From positions 1-28,416 of the IMG/VR virus record IMGVR_UViG_3300038824_000011: a stretch of DNA of 28,416 nucleotides; one strand, written 5' to 3'. Below the pieces are notes generated by a model. The model ran no database searches, was not told the DNA's origin, and was given only the letters and a program-made list of their open reading frames with translations. A program made the position numbers and the translations under genes. The stretch's first letter is position 1; the number at the start of each line of letters is the position of its first letter. The stretch is from a virus. Shown piece after piece: positions 21,375-28,416 of this stretch.

Positions 21375-21659
21375 ATGGCTGACAGGTACGCGCTGCGGAA
21401 GGCCGCGCGCCGGCTTGATGCCGGGGCCGGGCACGCGCGTGCTGGCGAGGCGCGCGCGCTCGATGAGATCAGATGCGCTGCCGGTGCGCTGCGCCGTGCA
21501 CATGAAGTGCCATACGCGCCGGGCCGTACCGACCTCGGCGCGGCGGTCTACATGTCGGACACGGCCGCCAGGCGCTACTTGCAGGGCCGGCCGGATCTCG
21601 CAGCGATGCTGGCCGGCGCGGCCGCCGAGACCGCGTCTCGGATAGCAGACTGGACATAA
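21375..21659 (+). CDS. hypothetical protein (94 aa)
   Basis: GGGAGGG precedes the ATG at 21375. A helical, Ala/Arg-rich protein: LRKAARRLDAGAGHARAGEARALDEIRCAAGALRRAHEV, then DTAARRYLQGRPDLAAMLAGAAAETASRIADW. It is not similar to the 76-aa protein although their leaders and first codons are duplicated. Followed by a terminator. Function unknown. Confidence 0.7.
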   Translation: MADRYALRKAARRLDAGAGHARAGEARALDEIRCAAGALRRAHEVPYAPGRTDLGAAVYMSDTAARRYLQGRPDLAAMLAGAAAETASRIADWT

Positions 21660-21696
21660 CGCGGCGACACGGACGCCGCGGACGGACTGATCCCTA

Positions 21697-21727
21697 CCCC
21701 GTCGCCCCAGGGCGGCGGGGTTCTTTT
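21697..21727 (+). terminator. rho-independent terminator
   Basis: CCCCGTCGCC (21697-21706) pairs with GGCGGCGGGG (21711-21720) with one wobble and a CCAG loop, followed by TTCTTTT. It ends the three-gene unit that starts at 20610. Confidence 0.88.
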
Positions 21728-21804
21728 ATGTCTGGCCTTTTTCGCGCGCCCAGGCCCGGACCCGTTGGTGGCTGGGCTTCATCTTGCGTTGATCGCATAG
21801 CATG

Positions 21805-21817
21805 GTTACCCGGTAAC
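21805..21817. promoter_or_regulatory. palindromic operator-like site
   Basis: GTTACC-C-GGTAAC, 21 bases before the ATG at 21839 and close to a TTGATC box (21789). Probably a binding site controlling the 143-aa gene. It shares GTTAC with the origin iterons but is not one of them. Confidence 0.45.
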
Positions 21818-21838
21818 GGGTGCTGCTGGGAGGTGTCT

Positions 21839-22270
21839 ATGGCAAGCGATCGTCTCGCTGACGGTTACCGTGGCCGCGGCACGTACGAAGGCTGGAGGCG
21901 CGTTGCCGTCCAGCGCGGCGTGCAGGATCTGTTCGAAGCGTACCTCGCGGCGCTCCATGCCAGCGGCGCGTCCTACATACTGTTCAACGAGAACCGAAGC
22001 GTTGTGGGGCATTACCGCCATGACGGTGCTGGGCAGGCTTTAGCTCTGATGTCGGTTCTTCCCGGCGACAGCGAGCGCGGGCGCGGTCTTTGGATCGGCT
22101 ACTCGGAGACGAACGCGCGGAAGCTCGGGTTGCCGGTCCCGCCGCCGTCATTGCCCGAAGGTTTCGCCGGCCGGCCGCAGGCGCGCGCGGATAACACGTG
22201 GCGTTTCGGGTACATCGCGGACGCCGATCAGCTCCGCGCGATGATTGCCGGGTTGACCGGAAGACGCTAG
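21839..22270 (+). CDS. hypothetical protein (143 aa)
   Basis: GGGAGG lies before the ATG at 21839. The protein begins with a Gly/Arg-rich segment, then a helix (RVAVQRGVQDLFEAYLAALHASG) and strands (ASYILFNENRSVVGHYRHDG, GLWIGYSETNARKLGLPVPPP). The C-terminus is also folded (DNTWRFGYIADADQLRAMIAGLTG). No family recognised. It stands alone behind a palindromic site. Confidence 0.75.
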   Translation: MASDRLADGYRGRGTYEGWRRVAVQRGVQDLFEAYLAALHASGASYILFNENRSVVGHYRHDGAGQALALMSVLPGDSERGRGLWIGYSETNARKLGLPVPPPSLPEGFAGRPQARADNTWRFGYIADADQLRAMIAGLTGRR

Positions 22271-22284
22271 TCTGTGCACGCGGC

Positions 22285-22530
22285 ATGGTCACGGCGGCGC
22301 ACGCCCCTGCTCGCGTCCGGTATCAACTTGAAATCAATTATCTAGGTGGAAACTTACATTCAAAATTGAATGTAACTCGCGACGTATCAACTTTTACCGA
22401 GTTAATGGGGACCCTGCGGCAAGTAAAAAGGATGTGGGTAATTCGCGGCGCGCAGCTCATAGCTTCTTTCCGAAAATGTGACGGACCAACCACCATCAGG
22501 GTTGGCGTATGTCGCCGCAAGTCCCGGTAA
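22285..22530 (+). CDS. low-GC orphan protein (81 aa)
   Basis: The frame from ATG 22285 has no clear ribosome binding site but follows the 143-aa gene by 14 bp. Most of it is much more AT-rich than its surroundings. The protein looks folded: RVRYQLEINYLGGNLHSKLNVTRDVSTFTELMGTLRQVKRMWVIRGAQLIASFRK, then a basic tail. It contains a 22-bp inverted repeat (TTACATTCAA-AA-TTGAATGTAA, 22354-22375). A terminator lies 113 bp downstream. No family recognised; could be an acquired gene. Confidence 0.55.
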   Translation: MVTAAHAPARVRYQLEINYLGGNLHSKLNVTRDVSTFTELMGTLRQVKRMWVIRGAQLIASFRKCDGPTTIRVGVCRRKSR

Positions 22531-22642
22531 AGCCCAGTTTCACGGTGTTTGCTGTCGTCCGAGTGATCCGGGTGATTCGAGCGAAACACTTGCGTCACGC
22601 GGAGATGAAGCCTACATGGTGAATAGAGCGAAACGTGTGCGC

Positions 22643-22673
22643 AGCCGCCGCCCAGCCGGGTTGGCGGCTTTTT
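22643..22673 (+). terminator. rho-independent terminator
   Basis: AGCCGCC pairs with GGCGGCT (22643-22669) and is followed by a run of T (22669-22673). It ends rightward transcripts from 21839/22285. It also lies just beyond the 3' end of the leftward pair, but has no T run in that direction. Confidence 0.8.
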
Positions 22674-22739
22674 AGCGTCAGGGGTAGCAATGAGCTTCAT
22701 CGGCGGCGAACACGGGTGGTAAGCGTCGACTCGCCATCT

Positions 22740-22895
22740 TCACTCACGTGCCCGGGCTCGGAGACGCCCGAAATAAGCGTCGTCCATCGGGCCGGCGTCC
22801 TCGGAAGCCACGCCCTCAAGGATCAGGTCGCGAACCTGATGGCGCGCCTGGTCGCGATCGAGCAACGGAGCACCGCGGTCGCTGTCCGATGGCAT
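22740..22895 (-). CDS. small acidic protein with ParD-like C-terminal pattern (51 aa)
   Basis: The ATG at 22895 overlaps the stop of the upstream gene in TAATG, so the two are translationally coupled. The protein runs ARHQVRDLILEGVASEDAGPMDDAYFGRLRARARE near its end. This resembles the C-terminal part of ParD-type antitoxins, in which 'EG-x-ASG' is followed by an Asp-Phe helix that binds the toxin. It lacks a visible ribbon-helix-helix N-terminus, so the match is partial and could be chance. It pairs with a membrane peptide gene. Confidence 0.65.
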   Translation of the reverse strand: MPSDSDRGAPLLDRDQARHQVRDLILEGVASEDAGPMDDAYFGRLRARARE

Positions 22896-23053
22896 TATGC
22901 TTTTCCTTTGCGGGCGCGCAGCCGCCGCTTCACGACGTCGCGCACGATGTAAAATGGCATCAATAGAGCATACCCAGTAGCAACAGCCAGGATGGCGAGG
23001 TTGCCCTCGGTTTCCTGGTCTATTAGCCGCCGGGGCCTACGTCTGGTTGCCAT
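22895..23053 (-). CDS. single-pass membrane peptide (52 aa)
   Basis: A gene hidden by its size. GGAGG lies six bases before the ATG at 23053. The peptide has a basic start (MATRRRPRRLIDQE), one hydrophobic helix (NLAILAVATGYALLMPFYIV, residues 18-37) and a basic end (RDVVKRRLRARKGKA). A one-span membrane protein with positive ends is predicted; orientation uncertain. Coupled by TAATG overlap to the 51-aa gene. It could be a holin-like, toxin-like or exclusion peptide; none is proven. Confidence 0.75.
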   Translation of the reverse strand: MATRRRPRRLIDQETEGNLAILAVATGYALLMPFYIVRDVVKRRLRARKGKA

Positions 23054-23156
23054 CGTTAGCCTCCGTGGGTTGCCTTCGCCGCCTTGTGGTATCGTGCCCG
23101 AAGCCGGCCTAGCCGGTCACGCTTCGATATCGTAGGCGGAAAAGGGAGCCATCAAG

Positions 23157-23417
23157 GTGAGCGAGCAACGGGTGGCTGAACGCACGCAAACGCACACAGT
23201 CCGCATCGGCTACGACGCGGACGACGGCTCCTGGATGATCACGGACAGCACCGTTCCGGGCGCGTACCTGAGCGACGCCGACCTCGGTCGCCTGGTGCAC
23301 AAGGTCCGTCAGGTGCTGCCGCGGCTCATCGCCGACAACCTCAACGCTGACCCTGCCAGCGTAGACCTCCACATCGAAATCAGTGACGCGCTCGCCGGAC
23401 GCGATCCGGGGCAGTAG
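23157..23417 (+). CDS. DUF1902/HicB-like protein (86 aa)
   Basis: A GTG at 23157 with AAGGGAG eight bases upstream. The core is HicB-like DUF1902: HTVRIGYDADDGSWMITDSTVPGAYLSDADLGRLVHKVRQVLPRLIADN, the usual strand-strand-helix with D-x-E/D and 'W' positions. Such proteins are partial HicB antitoxins or phage proteins of that fold. No HicA-type toxin is adjacent. It is divergent from the membrane peptide pair. Confidence 0.75.
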   Translation: MSEQRVAERTQTHTVRIGYDADDGSWMITDSTVPGAYLSDADLGRLVHKVRQVLPRLIADNLNADPASVDLHIEISDALAGRDPGQ

Positions 23418-23482
23418 CGCGTCTTGGGCGCCGCGCCAGCGCCGACCCCGCGGGACCGGCAACGCGCTGGCGACCAACATCC

Positions 23483-23779
23483 TTGAGCTGGCTTGGATCC
23501 GACGATGCGAACGGCACGCGCCATCGCTGCGGCCGCCGTCATCGTCGCAGCCAGTGTGTCAACCGCGGCGGCGTTCCCCCAGCCCTATACATCCAGCGCA
23601 AGACAGCCGCCCAGCGTTGCGGCGTCGAGTGGCCGTGGAACCCGTTCTATTACGCCGCCCTGGTCGACATGCATGAGACGCGGCTGACGCCCGGCGAGTT
23701 CCGGGCTCTGCTGATCGTGAACGGCATGGCCGTCGAGAGCGCGGAGTGCGTGACCGACAAGCTGGCGCCGAGGGTCTGA
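23483..23779 (+). CDS. hypothetical protein upstream of the packaging genes (start uncertain)
   Basis: The frame ends in TGATG, overlapping the next gene, which supports it as real. The convincing part is the C-terminal 55 residues: RCGVEWPWNPFYYAALVDMHETRLTPGEFRALLIVNGMAVESAECVTDKLAPRV. The N-terminal part is His/Arg-rich and lacks a ribosome binding site for the TTG at 23483, so the true start is unclear. In another frame an ATG at 23505 opens a signal-peptide-like sequence (MRTARAIAAAAVIVAASVSTAAA), ending at 23687. The two frames overlap, so a frameshift or sequence error is possible. Confidence 0.5.
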   Translation: MSWLGSDDANGTRHRCGRRHRRSQCVNRGGVPPALYIQRKTAAQRCGVEWPWNPFYYAALVDMHETRLTPGEFRALLIVNGMAVESAECVTDKLAPRV

Positions 23780-24474
23780 TGCGCGTCGAGTTCGACAGCA
23801 ACCACAAGCTGTTCGTGAAGGCGATCGACCAGATTGCCGACAAGCAGCTGCCGAAGGCCCAGGCCCTCGCGCTCACGGAGACCGCGAAGGACGCCACGAA
23901 ACAGCTGCGCGAGCACGCGCACAACAGGTTCGACAACCCGGTGCAGTTCACCGCGCGGCAGGACCGCCGCGGGAAGGCGCCGGACGCGTTCAGCCTGCTT
24001 CCGGCCGATAAGCGAGACCGTCCGATCACGGCGACGGTGTTCGTTAAAGACAAGCAGGCCGGCTACTTGCAGTTCCAGAATGACGGCGGCGTGCGCCGGC
24101 CGGGAGACGTGGGCACGTCGAAGAAGGCGGGCGCGCCGATCCCGGTGAAGATGAAGACGAACAAGCACGGGAACCTCCCAGGCCGCAAGCTGCAGCGCTT
24201 CCTGAGCAGCGCGAGCCAGGGCGAGGACAACCTGTTCGTCGGTCAGCCGAAGAACCATCCGCGCGCGCCCTGGGGCATCTACAAGCGCCCGAAGCGCAGC
24301 AACGGGCGGCTGAAGCTGCTCGTCTCGTACGAGCGCCGGACCCGGTACAACGAGATCTTCGAGTTCAGCGACCAGGTCACCAAGGCCGTCCGGGAGCACC
24401 TCAACAACCGGTTCTCGGAGGCGTTCAAGCGCGCGATCGAGAAGGACCTGAACCGGCGGCTCCAGCGCAACTGA
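23779..24474 (+). CDS. phage morphogenesis protein, possibly minor tail Z-like (231 aa)
   Basis: The ATG at 23779 overlaps the preceding stop. It opens FDSNHKLFVKAIDQIADKQLPKAQALALTETAKDATKQLREHAHNRFDNPVQFT, a pattern recalling phage minor tail protein Z and related structural proteins. It then has a strand-rich basic middle (TATVFVKDKQAGYLQFQNDGGVRRPGD, PIPVKMKTNKHGNLPGRKLQRFLSSA) and a helical end (VTKAVREHLNNRFSEAFKRAIEKDLNRR). If Z-like it would normally lie after the portal, so its place before the terminase is unusual. The family call is tentative. Confidence 0.75.
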   Translation: MRVEFDSNHKLFVKAIDQIADKQLPKAQALALTETAKDATKQLREHAHNRFDNPVQFTARQDRRGKAPDAFSLLPADKRDRPITATVFVKDKQAGYLQFQNDGGVRRPGDVGTSKKAGAPIPVKMKTNKHGNLPGRKLQRFLSSASQGEDNLFVGQPKNHPRAPWGIYKRPKRSNGRLKLLVSYERRTRYNEIFEFSDQVTKAVREHLNNRFSEAFKRAIEKDLNRRLQRN

Positions 24475-24486
24475 CCGGAGGCCGCT

Positions 24487-25050
24487 ATGGCGAAGAAAAA
24501 GACCGGTGGCAAGCAGGTCAGCGCGCGCGAGCTCGGAACCCTCCTCGGCGTCCAGCGGCATACGGTCGTCGACTGGGCCGAGCGGTGGGGCCTGCCGGCG
24601 GTGCAAGAGGCCGACCGCGACAGCGGCCAGAGCTGGATCTTCGACGTCGCCGACGTCTTCGAGTGGTACCGCCAGCGCGGCGTCGACGAAGCCATGCAGC
24701 AGGTCGCCGGCGTCGACGGCGGCCGGGAAGGCGACGAGGCGGTGGCCCTCACGAAAGAGGAGGCCAACCGCCGCAAAGATGTCGCCCAGATGGTCATGGC
24801 CGAGATCCAGGCTGACGAAGCCAGGGAGCGCGTCATCAGCGTCGAGGATGTCGCCGGCATCGTGAACCAGGAATACGCCGAGGTCCGCTCGCAGCTAATG
24901 GCCGTGCCGTCGAAGGTTGCACCCCACGCCGCCGCGACCAGCAAGCCCACTGAGGTCCAGGACATTGTCGAGAGCGCGATAAACGATGCCCTGGAAGGGC
25001 TGCGGCATGATCAGCACGCAAACGGCAGCAACGACGCGGAAGGCGGGTGA
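24487..25050 (+). CDS. terS: terminase small subunit, Nu1-like
   Basis: 187 aa; GGAGG five bases before the ATG. It binds the packaging start site and recruits the large subunit. The N-terminus is a winged-helix DNA-binding domain of the Nu1 type: SARELGTLLGVQRHTVVDWAERWGLPAVQEADRDSGQSWIFDVADVFEWYRQRG. A coiled region (TKEEANRRKDVAQMVMAEIQADEARERVISVEDVAGIVNQEYAEVRSQLMAVP) for self-assembly follows. It overlaps the start of the large subunit gene by 44 bp. Confidence 0.92.
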   Translation: MAKKKTGGKQVSARELGTLLGVQRHTVVDWAERWGLPAVQEADRDSGQSWIFDVADVFEWYRQRGVDEAMQQVAGVDGGREGDEAVALTKEEANRRKDVAQMVMAEIQADEARERVISVEDVAGIVNQEYAEVRSQLMAVPSKVAPHAAATSKPTEVQDIVESAINDALEGLRHDQHANGSNDAEGG

Positions 25051-27043
25051 TTATCAGGTCGGCAAGGAAACGCTGCGCGATCGTCTGCGCAACGTCCGTG
25101 CTGAAACGCTAAAGCCGGCGCCGCGGCTGACTTTATCGCAGTGGGCGCGTCGGTATGCGCGGCTCTCGAAGGAGAACAGCGCGGAGGCTGGGGCGGTCAG
25201 ACCGTTCGGCTATCAGGTCGGCATCATGGATGCGATGACTGATCCGAAGCTGGATCAGGTCACGGTCATGAAGTCGGCCCGGCTGGGCTACACGATGATC
25301 ATTGCGCTGGTGGCGGGCTACTACGTCCACAGCGATCCTTCGCATGTACTAATCGTCCAGCCGACAGACGCCGACGCGCAGGACCACGCGACGAGCGAGC
25401 TGGCACCGTTGTTTCGGGCAAGCCCCGCGCTTCAGGCGATTAGGAATCCCGTTGCGAAGGGGGCGCAACAGGATCGGTGGAACCACTGGAAATTCAAGAC
25501 CGGCGGAAGCCTGCGCATCCGAGGTGCTGTTGCCGATGATACCTTCCGCAGGATTAGCACCCGTATCAACATCGGTGACGAGATCGATGCCGAGGGCTGG
25601 AAGCCGGGCGCGAACACTCAGGGCGACAAGCTCAAGCTGCTCAACAAGCGCGGTGAGGGGTTCTGGAACAGCAAGCTGATCCTCGGCTCGACGCCGCTGA
25701 TCAAGGGCGAGAGCCAGGTTGAGGAGCAGTACCACAAGGGCGACCAACGCCGCTTTTTCGTCCCGTGCCCGCACTGCGGCACCGAGCAGTACCTGGAATG
25801 GGGCGGCCCCGAGACGGACCACGGCATTAAATTCGTTCGGGACGACAAAGGGCACGTCGAGGACGTCTGGTACGAGTGCGCCCACTGCCACGAGGCGATC
25901 CGGGAAGAGCACAAGCGGTGGATGAACGACAACGGTCGCTGGATTGCGACCGCCGAACCGGAAAAGCCGGGTCATGCCTCGTTCCACATCTCGACGCTGT
26001 ACTCGGAGTTCCCGAAAGCGTCCTGGTGGAATCTCGCTGAGGAATGGATCGAGGCGCAGAAGGACCCGCATAATCTTCTGCAGCCGTTCTTCAACCTGGT
26101 CCTCGGCGACACCTGGGAAGACCGCGGCGGAAAGAAGGTCGATCCGGAGAGCTACGCGGACACGCGCCCGGAGCCCTATAACGCTGAGATCCCGGACGGC
26201 GTGCTCGTCCTCACGGCCGGCGTCGACGTGCAGAGCGGCGAGAACGCCCGGCTCGAGTACGAAGTGCTCGGGGTCGGCGCCGGCGAGGAAAACTGGCAGA
26301 TCGAGTACGGCGTCATCCACGGCGATCCCAGCGACGAGGACACGTGGTACCGGCTCGACGAAGCCACCATCGACCGGACTTGGCGCGACGCGCGCGGGCG
26401 GCGGTTTGGCATCCAGGCGATGTCCGTCGACCACGGTGGTCACCACGGCCACGAGGTCATGGAGTACGCCCGCAAGCGCCGCGGTCGTCGCGTGTTCGCG
26501 GTGAAGGGCAGCAACCCGACCAAGGGCCGTCGCGAGAAGAAGATCTGGCCGCAGCGGCCTGGCAGGAAGCAGCGCGCCGAGAAGCCGTTCATGATCGGCA
26601 CGCAGCTGGCCAAGGACCGCATCGCGTCGATGCTCCGGCGCGAGGAGCCCGGCCCGGGCTACTGCCACTTCCCGCCTTCGGCGACGGCGGCGTACTTCCG
26701 TGGGCTATTCGCCGAGAAGAAGAAATATCGGCAGCTTGGCGGCAAGTACGTGACGTATTGGGACGATAGCAGCGTCACGGGCAACGAGCCCGGCGACTGC
26801 CGGGTTTACGCCTACGCCGCGATGCAGGCCCTGAAGAGCCTTAGTTCGAGCTGGGATCTCGATGTCCTGGCCCGCTCCGGGCCGATCGCGAGCGCGCCAG
26901 GCGCCGACAACGGCGGCGGCAACAAGGGTGGCGGCGACGCGCCCAAGGCCGACGAGACGCAACAGCAGAACCGGCAGTCGCGCCAGACGAAGCCGCTGCG
27001 CGGCCGGGGCCGCCGCGGCCCAGTGCGGTCGTCGTTCGTCTGA
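25007..27043 (+). CDS. terL: terminase large subunit, GpA-like
   Basis: 678 aa from the ATG at 25007 (GGAAGGG upstream), inside the end of terS. It packages DNA by ATP hydrolysis and cuts the concatemer. Motifs: adenine-binding region RPFGYQ (65-70), Walker A KSARLGYT (89-96), Walker B INIGDEID (187-194), a zinc ribbon with Cys254/257 and Cys291/294, and the nuclease start LTAGVDVQSG. The length and order match lambda gpA (641 aa). The tail is Gln/Gly/Arg-rich. Next are gpW and portal, as in lambda. Confidence 0.97.
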   Translation: MISTQTAATTRKAGDYQVGKETLRDRLRNVRAETLKPAPRLTLSQWARRYARLSKENSAEAGAVRPFGYQVGIMDAMTDPKLDQVTVMKSARLGYTMIIALVAGYYVHSDPSHVLIVQPTDADAQDHATSELAPLFRASPALQAIRNPVAKGAQQDRWNHWKFKTGGSLRIRGAVADDTFRRISTRINIGDEIDAEGWKPGANTQGDKLKLLNKRGEGFWNSKLILGSTPLIKGESQVEEQYHKGDQRRFFVPCPHCGTEQYLEWGGPETDHGIKFVRDDKGHVEDVWYECAHCHEAIREEHKRWMNDNGRWIATAEPEKPGHASFHISTLYSEFPKASWWNLAEEWIEAQKDPHNLLQPFFNLVLGDTWEDRGGKKVDPESYADTRPEPYNAEIPDGVLVLTAGVDVQSGENARLEYEVLGVGAGEENWQIEYGVIHGDPSDEDTWYRLDEATIDRTWRDARGRRFGIQAMSVDHGGHHGHEVMEYARKRRGRRVFAVKGSNPTKGRREKKIWPQRPGRKQRAEKPFMIGTQLAKDRIASMLRREEPGPGYCHFPPSATAAYFRGLFAEKKKYRQLGGKYVTYWDDSSVTGNEPGDCRVYAYAAMQALKSLSSSWDLDVLARSGPIASAPGADNGGGNKGGGDAPKADETQQQNRQSRQTKPLRGRGRRGPVRSSFV

Positions 27044-27061
27044 CGCTCACTGGAGGCCTCG

Positions 27062-27301
27062 ATGTTCGAGGATTGGACCGAAGCTGAGCTGCGCGAGCAC
27101 ATCAAGGCCCTCGAGAAGGCCATCGCGCAGGGCGCGAAAAGCGTCAGCTTCAACGACCAGGAGATCGAGTACTCCAACCCGAGGGTCATGCGGCAGGCGC
27201 TTGCCGACATGAAGTCGGCCCTGGCCGATAAGACCGGCACAACGCGCCGCAGCCAGACCCGCCGCATCATCGTACGCCAGCGCACTAAGGGGTGGATTTG
27301 A
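27062..27301 (+). CDS. head-tail joining protein gpW
   Basis: 79 aa, GGAGG five bases before the ATG at 27062. gpW seals the head after packaging and receives the tail connector. The expected pattern is present: TEAELREHIKALEKAIAQGAKSVSFNDQEIEYSNPRVMRQALADMKSALADK, close to lambda gpW (68 aa). The C-terminus is a little longer and basic. Stop and next start overlap in TGATG. Confidence 0.9.
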   Translation: MFEDWTEAELREHIKALEKAIAQGAKSVSFNDQEIEYSNPRVMRQALADMKSALADKTGTTRRSQTRRIIVRQRTKGWI

Positions 27302-28416
27302 TGGCCACGACGGCGCAGACAGCCAAACCGCGTGTCCGCGTCCAGGCCGGGCGTGCCGTGTCCGCCCCCTCTTCTTGGGTGCACAGCCCGATCACTGGTG
27401 CCACGGCCGCGGCGCCTGGCCAGCACTTTGAAGCCGCAGGCAATGGTCACCGATGGGAGGGCCTCCAGCCCACATCGGCTGGTCCGGCAACGGCGACAGT
27501 CGGGGCGGCCCCGGCGATCATCGCGCGGAGCCGGCGGCTTGCTGCGAACAACGAGCACGCCGACCGCATCCTCAGCCAGTGGGTTACCCATGCCATCGGC
27601 ACGGGCATCCGGCCGCAGATCCAGAACGCCGAGCTGTCCCGGTTGTGGAACCGGTGGGTGCGACAGGTAGCGTTCTATCGCCAGCAGAGCCTCGCGTTTC
27701 GGGAGATGTTGGAGGGCGGGGATGGCCTCGCGCGACTGCGCACGCGGCGACCAGAAGACGGTCTCGCGGTGCCACTGGATCTCCAGCTGATCGAGAGCGA
27801 GCAGCTGCCGCACGCCAAAAGCGAGCCGGTGAACAACCGCCGTAACGTGGTCGGCGGTATCGAAGTTGACCCGATTGGGCGCGTCGCCGCCTACCACTTT
27901 CTGCGCGCGCACCCGGACGAGAGCTACAGCGCTTTGACGGGTGCGGGCGTGGACATCACGGATACGAGCCGCGTCCCGGCGAGTGACGTCTGCCACATGA
28001 TGATCCCGCGCCGGGCGGGGCAGATGCGCGGTGAGCCGCTGCTCACCCGCGCAATGCAGAAAATCTTCGAACTGGACCGGTACCTCGACGCAGAGGCCGT
28101 GCGAAAGCGCGCCGCGGCGCTCATCGCGGCGTGGATCAAGAAACCGCGTCCGGACGAGGACGCCGCGCACGCCGGCGGCGGCCCGACCGACGAGGGAGAT
28201 GACCCGAACAGCCTCTTGTCGGACTGGATGCCTGGCACGATGAACGTGCTCCCTGACGGTTGGGAGGTCCAGTTCAGCGAGCCTGCCGACGTTGGCCAGA
28301 ACTTCGAGGCCTACGTTCGGATCCAGCAGCGGGCAATCGCCGTCGCTGGCGGCATTCTTTACGAGCACCTGACCGGCGATGACAGCCAGACGAACGACCG
28401 CAAGCTAAGGGCATCG
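27301..28416 (+). CDS. portal protein, lambda family (3' end beyond the window)
   Basis: An open frame of 372 codons with no stop before the edge, so the protein is partial. AAGGGG lies before the ATG, within the end of the gpW gene. It forms the twelve-part ring through which DNA enters the head. After a variable Ala-rich start it carries the family block IIARSRRLAANNEHADRILSQWVTHAIGTGIRPQIQNAELSRLWNRWVRQ, then FREMLEGGDGLARLRTR, LQLIESEQLP and HMMIPRRAGQMRGEPLLTRAMQKIFELDRYLDAEAVRKRAAALIAAWIKKP. The conserved end PADVGQNFEAYVRIQQRAIAVAGGILYEHLTGD agrees with lambda gpB. Confidence 0.95.
   Translation, partial: MATTAQTAKPRVRVQAGRAVSAPSSWVHSPITGATAAAPGQHFEAAGNGHRWEGLQPTSAGPATATVGAAPAIIARSRRLAANNEHADRILSQWVTHAIGTGIRPQIQNAELSRLWNRWVRQVAFYRQQSLAFREMLEGGDGLARLRTRRPEDGLAVPLDLQLIESEQLPHAKSEPVNNRRNVVGGIEVDPIGRVAAYHFLRAHPDESYSALTGAGVDITDTSRVPASDVCHMMIPRRAGQMRGEPLLTRAMQKIFELDRYLDAEAVRKRAAALIAAWIKKPRPDEDAAHAGGGPTDEGDDPNSLLSDWMPGTMNVLPDGWEVQFSEPADVGQNFEAYVRIQQRAIAVAGGILYEHLTGDDSQTNDRKLRAS

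Noticed and set aside
22635-22952. Rightward frames over the coupled small leftward genes
   Set aside because: They start at or inside a terminator hairpin and have no ribosome binding sites; the leftward pair has GGAGG and a TAATG overlap.
4094-26090. Avoidance of CTGCAG as a sign that the restriction enzyme cuts there
   Set aside because: At least six CTGCAG sites are present (near 4094, 7343, 14514, 17120, 24190, 26078), about the chance level, so there is no avoidance and specificity remains unknown.
26812-28368. A 518-codon leftward open frame over gpW and the portal
   Set aside because: The rightward genes have family motifs and overlapping start-stop signals; the leftward frame is a shadow.

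Overview
The window is GC-rich DNA (GC visibly well above 60% outside a few islands) carrying the early, replication and head-start regions of a temperate tailed phage or prophage. The lambda-type packaging block (Nu1-like small terminase, GpA-like large terminase, gpW, lambda-family portal), together with RecT, a YqaJ-type exonuclease and a CI-like repressor, points to a siphovirus of a GC-rich proteobacterium. The host genus cannot be read from the sequence. The portal gene runs off the right edge. No integrase is present, but an excisionase-like gene lies near the left end.

Left arm (1-7422, all genes leftward): small phage proteins, a coiled-coil protein, an excisionase-like HTH protein, then a gene-free stretch (about 1438-2036) filled by a very unusual array of degenerate 8-bp units anchored by TCG. 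Next come three small genes, recT and the YqaJ exonuclease (a Red-like recombination pair), more small genes, and the repressor with its promoter. GC hairpin terminators separate several transcription units.

Centre (7550-17828): rightward early genes. They include a small basic protein, a set of cassettes that all end in the same Arg-rich C-terminal tail, a DEAH-box SF2 helicase with a zinc finger, a sigma-70-family sigma factor, a VRR-NUC nuclease, and an AAA+ replication protein. A leftward block (11556-15520) interrupts this rightward run: a low-GC unknown gene, a 65-aa gene, a BsuBI/PstI-like restriction endonuclease and an N6-adenine methyltransferase. It looks like cargo. Downstream of the replication protein lies a terminator and a cluster of 13 exact and 4 near-exact TGTAACC sites with AT-rich stretches, a likely replication origin.

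Right part (18688-28416): small regulatory and unknown genes (a DUF6456-like protein, an XRE protein, a set of three small genes with a duplicated leader, low-GC orphans), a leftward overlapping pair of 51- and 52-codon genes, a DUF1902-like protein, and then the packaging operon.

Genome-scale signals: a 23-bp element is exactly duplicated at 862-884 and 20487-20509, with a third diverged copy at 5892-5915, each upstream of a transcription unit. It carries a CCCCTTGAA core and a CTGAC-TT-GTCAG dyad and may be a promoter for the phage sigma factor or an operator. A separate GCGTGACAC nonamer recurs at four or more places around early genes. The octamer array, the shared-tail cassettes and the repeated promoter-like element are the most notable and least explained features.
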